NCBI GenBank assembly: GCA_030613605.1
Contig: JAUWLO010000124.1
Span: forward strand, 1 to 6,029
Direction: 5' to 3'
From: Gammaproteobacteria bacterium
Lineage (GTDB): Bacteria; Pseudomonadota; Gammaproteobacteria; SZUA-152
DNA: 6,029 bases
Shown: positions 5,337 to 6,029 of the stretch, piece by piece
How the letters are laid out: every line of letters begins with the position of its first letter
Position numbering within the stretch: the first letter of the stretch is position 1
Translations under genes and position numbers: made by a program
The notes under the pieces: model-generated
What the model was told of the DNA's origin: nothing
The model's database searches: none
What the model saw: the letters and a program-made list of their open reading frames with translations, nothing else

Positions 5337-6026
5337 TTACTGTGTGACTGCTGTAGGAGAAGCAGTCGTAGTATCAGTTGCGTTAGCCGCACCTTCCAGC
5401 GCGGCTGACTGAATAACAATGGCTGTGCGTGGCACATCTTTTCTGAAGGGCCCGCCACTGCCAGTCGGTGTGCGTCGCATGGCGTCTACCACGTCCAAAC
5501 CTTCTACGACCTTACCAAATACGGCATATCCCCAGCCACGTGGTGTGGGGGAGCGATGATCAAGAAAACCGTTATTGGATACGTTAATAAAAAACTGTGC
5601 TGTTGCAGAATGGGGGTCATTAGTGCGGGCCATGGCAACGGTGCCATTCAGATTTTTCAGGCCGTTGTTCGCCTCATTTTCTATGGGCGCACGTACGATT
5701 TTTTTCTGGAAGTCCTGAGTGAATCCGCCACCCTGAACCATGAAGCCATCAATCACCCGGTGGAAAATAGTGCCGTTATAAAAACCATCATTAACATAGG
5801 TGAGAAAGTTTTCGACCGACTTGGGTGCCTTGGCCTGGTTTAGCTCAATCACAATATCGCCCAGTGAGGTGACAAGACGCACGCGAGGCATGTTTTCGCC
5901 TGCATTGTCCTTATCAGCAGCAGCGAAAGACTGGCCTGTGGGCAGTGCTAGAGTGAGTGCCAGAATAGAGCAGGTCATGAAAAGTGGAATTAATATTTGA
6001 TTTAGAGTGCGTTTCAGAGCGGGCAT
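5337..6026 (-). CDS. ppiA: Periplasmic peptidyl-prolyl cis-trans isomerase A (secreted cyclophilin)
   Basis: A 229-residue cyclophilin with a Sec signal peptide: Lys5/Arg6, a hydrophobic core at about 11-29, and probable cleavage after SFAAA (Ala37, before Asp38). The enzyme should therefore act on proline bonds of proteins folding in the periplasm. The domain (about 48-210) has FHRVI (88-92, catalytic Arg90), FMVQGGG (95-101), ENEANNGLKN (116-125), MARTNDPHSATAQFFIN (132-148) and GWGYAVFGKVVEGLDVV (164-180). By hand alignment it is about 62% identical to the PpiB next door. The last 19 or so residues form an Ala/Thr-rich tail not needed for the fold, possibly a flexible tether. The ATG gives a normal signal peptide, but the window ends three bases upstream. 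Its ribosome site and promoter, and any longer start, are therefore out of view. It probably leads the ppiA-ppiB-lpxH transcript, or lies within a longer one. Confidence 0.92.
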   Translation of the reverse strand: MPALKRTLNQILIPLFMTCSILALTLALPTGQSFAAADKDNAGENMPRVRLVTSLGDIVIELNQAKAPKSVENFLTYVNDGFYNGTIFHRVIDGFMVQGGGFTQDFQKKIVRAPIENEANNGLKNLNGTVAMARTNDPHSATAQFFINVSNNGFLDHRSPTPRGWGYAVFGKVVEGLDVVDAMRRTPTGSGGPFRKDVPRTAIVIQSAALEGAANATDTTTASPTAVTQ

Positions 6027-6029
6027 GCT

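Overview
The window carries seven genes of a Gram-negative bacterium, most likely a gammaproteobacterium. The evidence is an LpxH with the E. coli-type metal-ligand spacing, a cyclophilin pair closely resembling E. coli PpiA/PpiB, a DUF455 ferritin-like protein and a lipobox-bearing lipoprotein. Base composition is moderate, with AT-rich intergenic gaps. Genus cannot be told from the sequence. I see no mobile element, tRNA/rRNA, CRISPR array or sign of recent transfer. No gene-free stretch exceeds about 100 bases.

Left part (1-2250): the complete AmmeMemoRadiSam trio. The 5' part of an AMMECR1-family gene (protein A, cut by the left edge) and a MEMO1-family gene (protein B) overlap on the minus strand. 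The radical SAM partner runs the other way on the plus strand. The 77-bp divergent gap holds a good minus-strand promoter, a 7-bp-arm palindrome over its -10 box, and two identical 13-bp direct repeats. That gap is the most unusual non-coding sequence here. The trio is conserved across bacteria and archaea, but I know of no settled substrate or product.

Middle (2251-3954): an AT-rich gap, then a plus-strand pair of a DUF455 ferritin-like protein with an intact carboxylate/ExxH di-iron pattern and an uncharacterised lipoprotein. The two overlap by one base (TGATG) and are probably translationally coupled.

Right part (3992-6026): a minus-strand cluster read right to left. It contains a secreted cyclophilin (PpiA type), a cytoplasmic cyclophilin (PpiB type, about 60% identical by eye) and lpxH, an essential lipid A enzyme. 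lpxH starts with TTG, which is forced by an in-frame stop two codons upstream. This cluster converges on the lipoprotein gene with only 37 bp between them.

Most of the window is ordinary envelope and protein-folding housekeeping. The less understood material is the AmmeMemoRadiSam trio with its divergent control region, and the ferritin-like/lipoprotein pair next to it. I found no convincing evidence of an entirely undescribed system.
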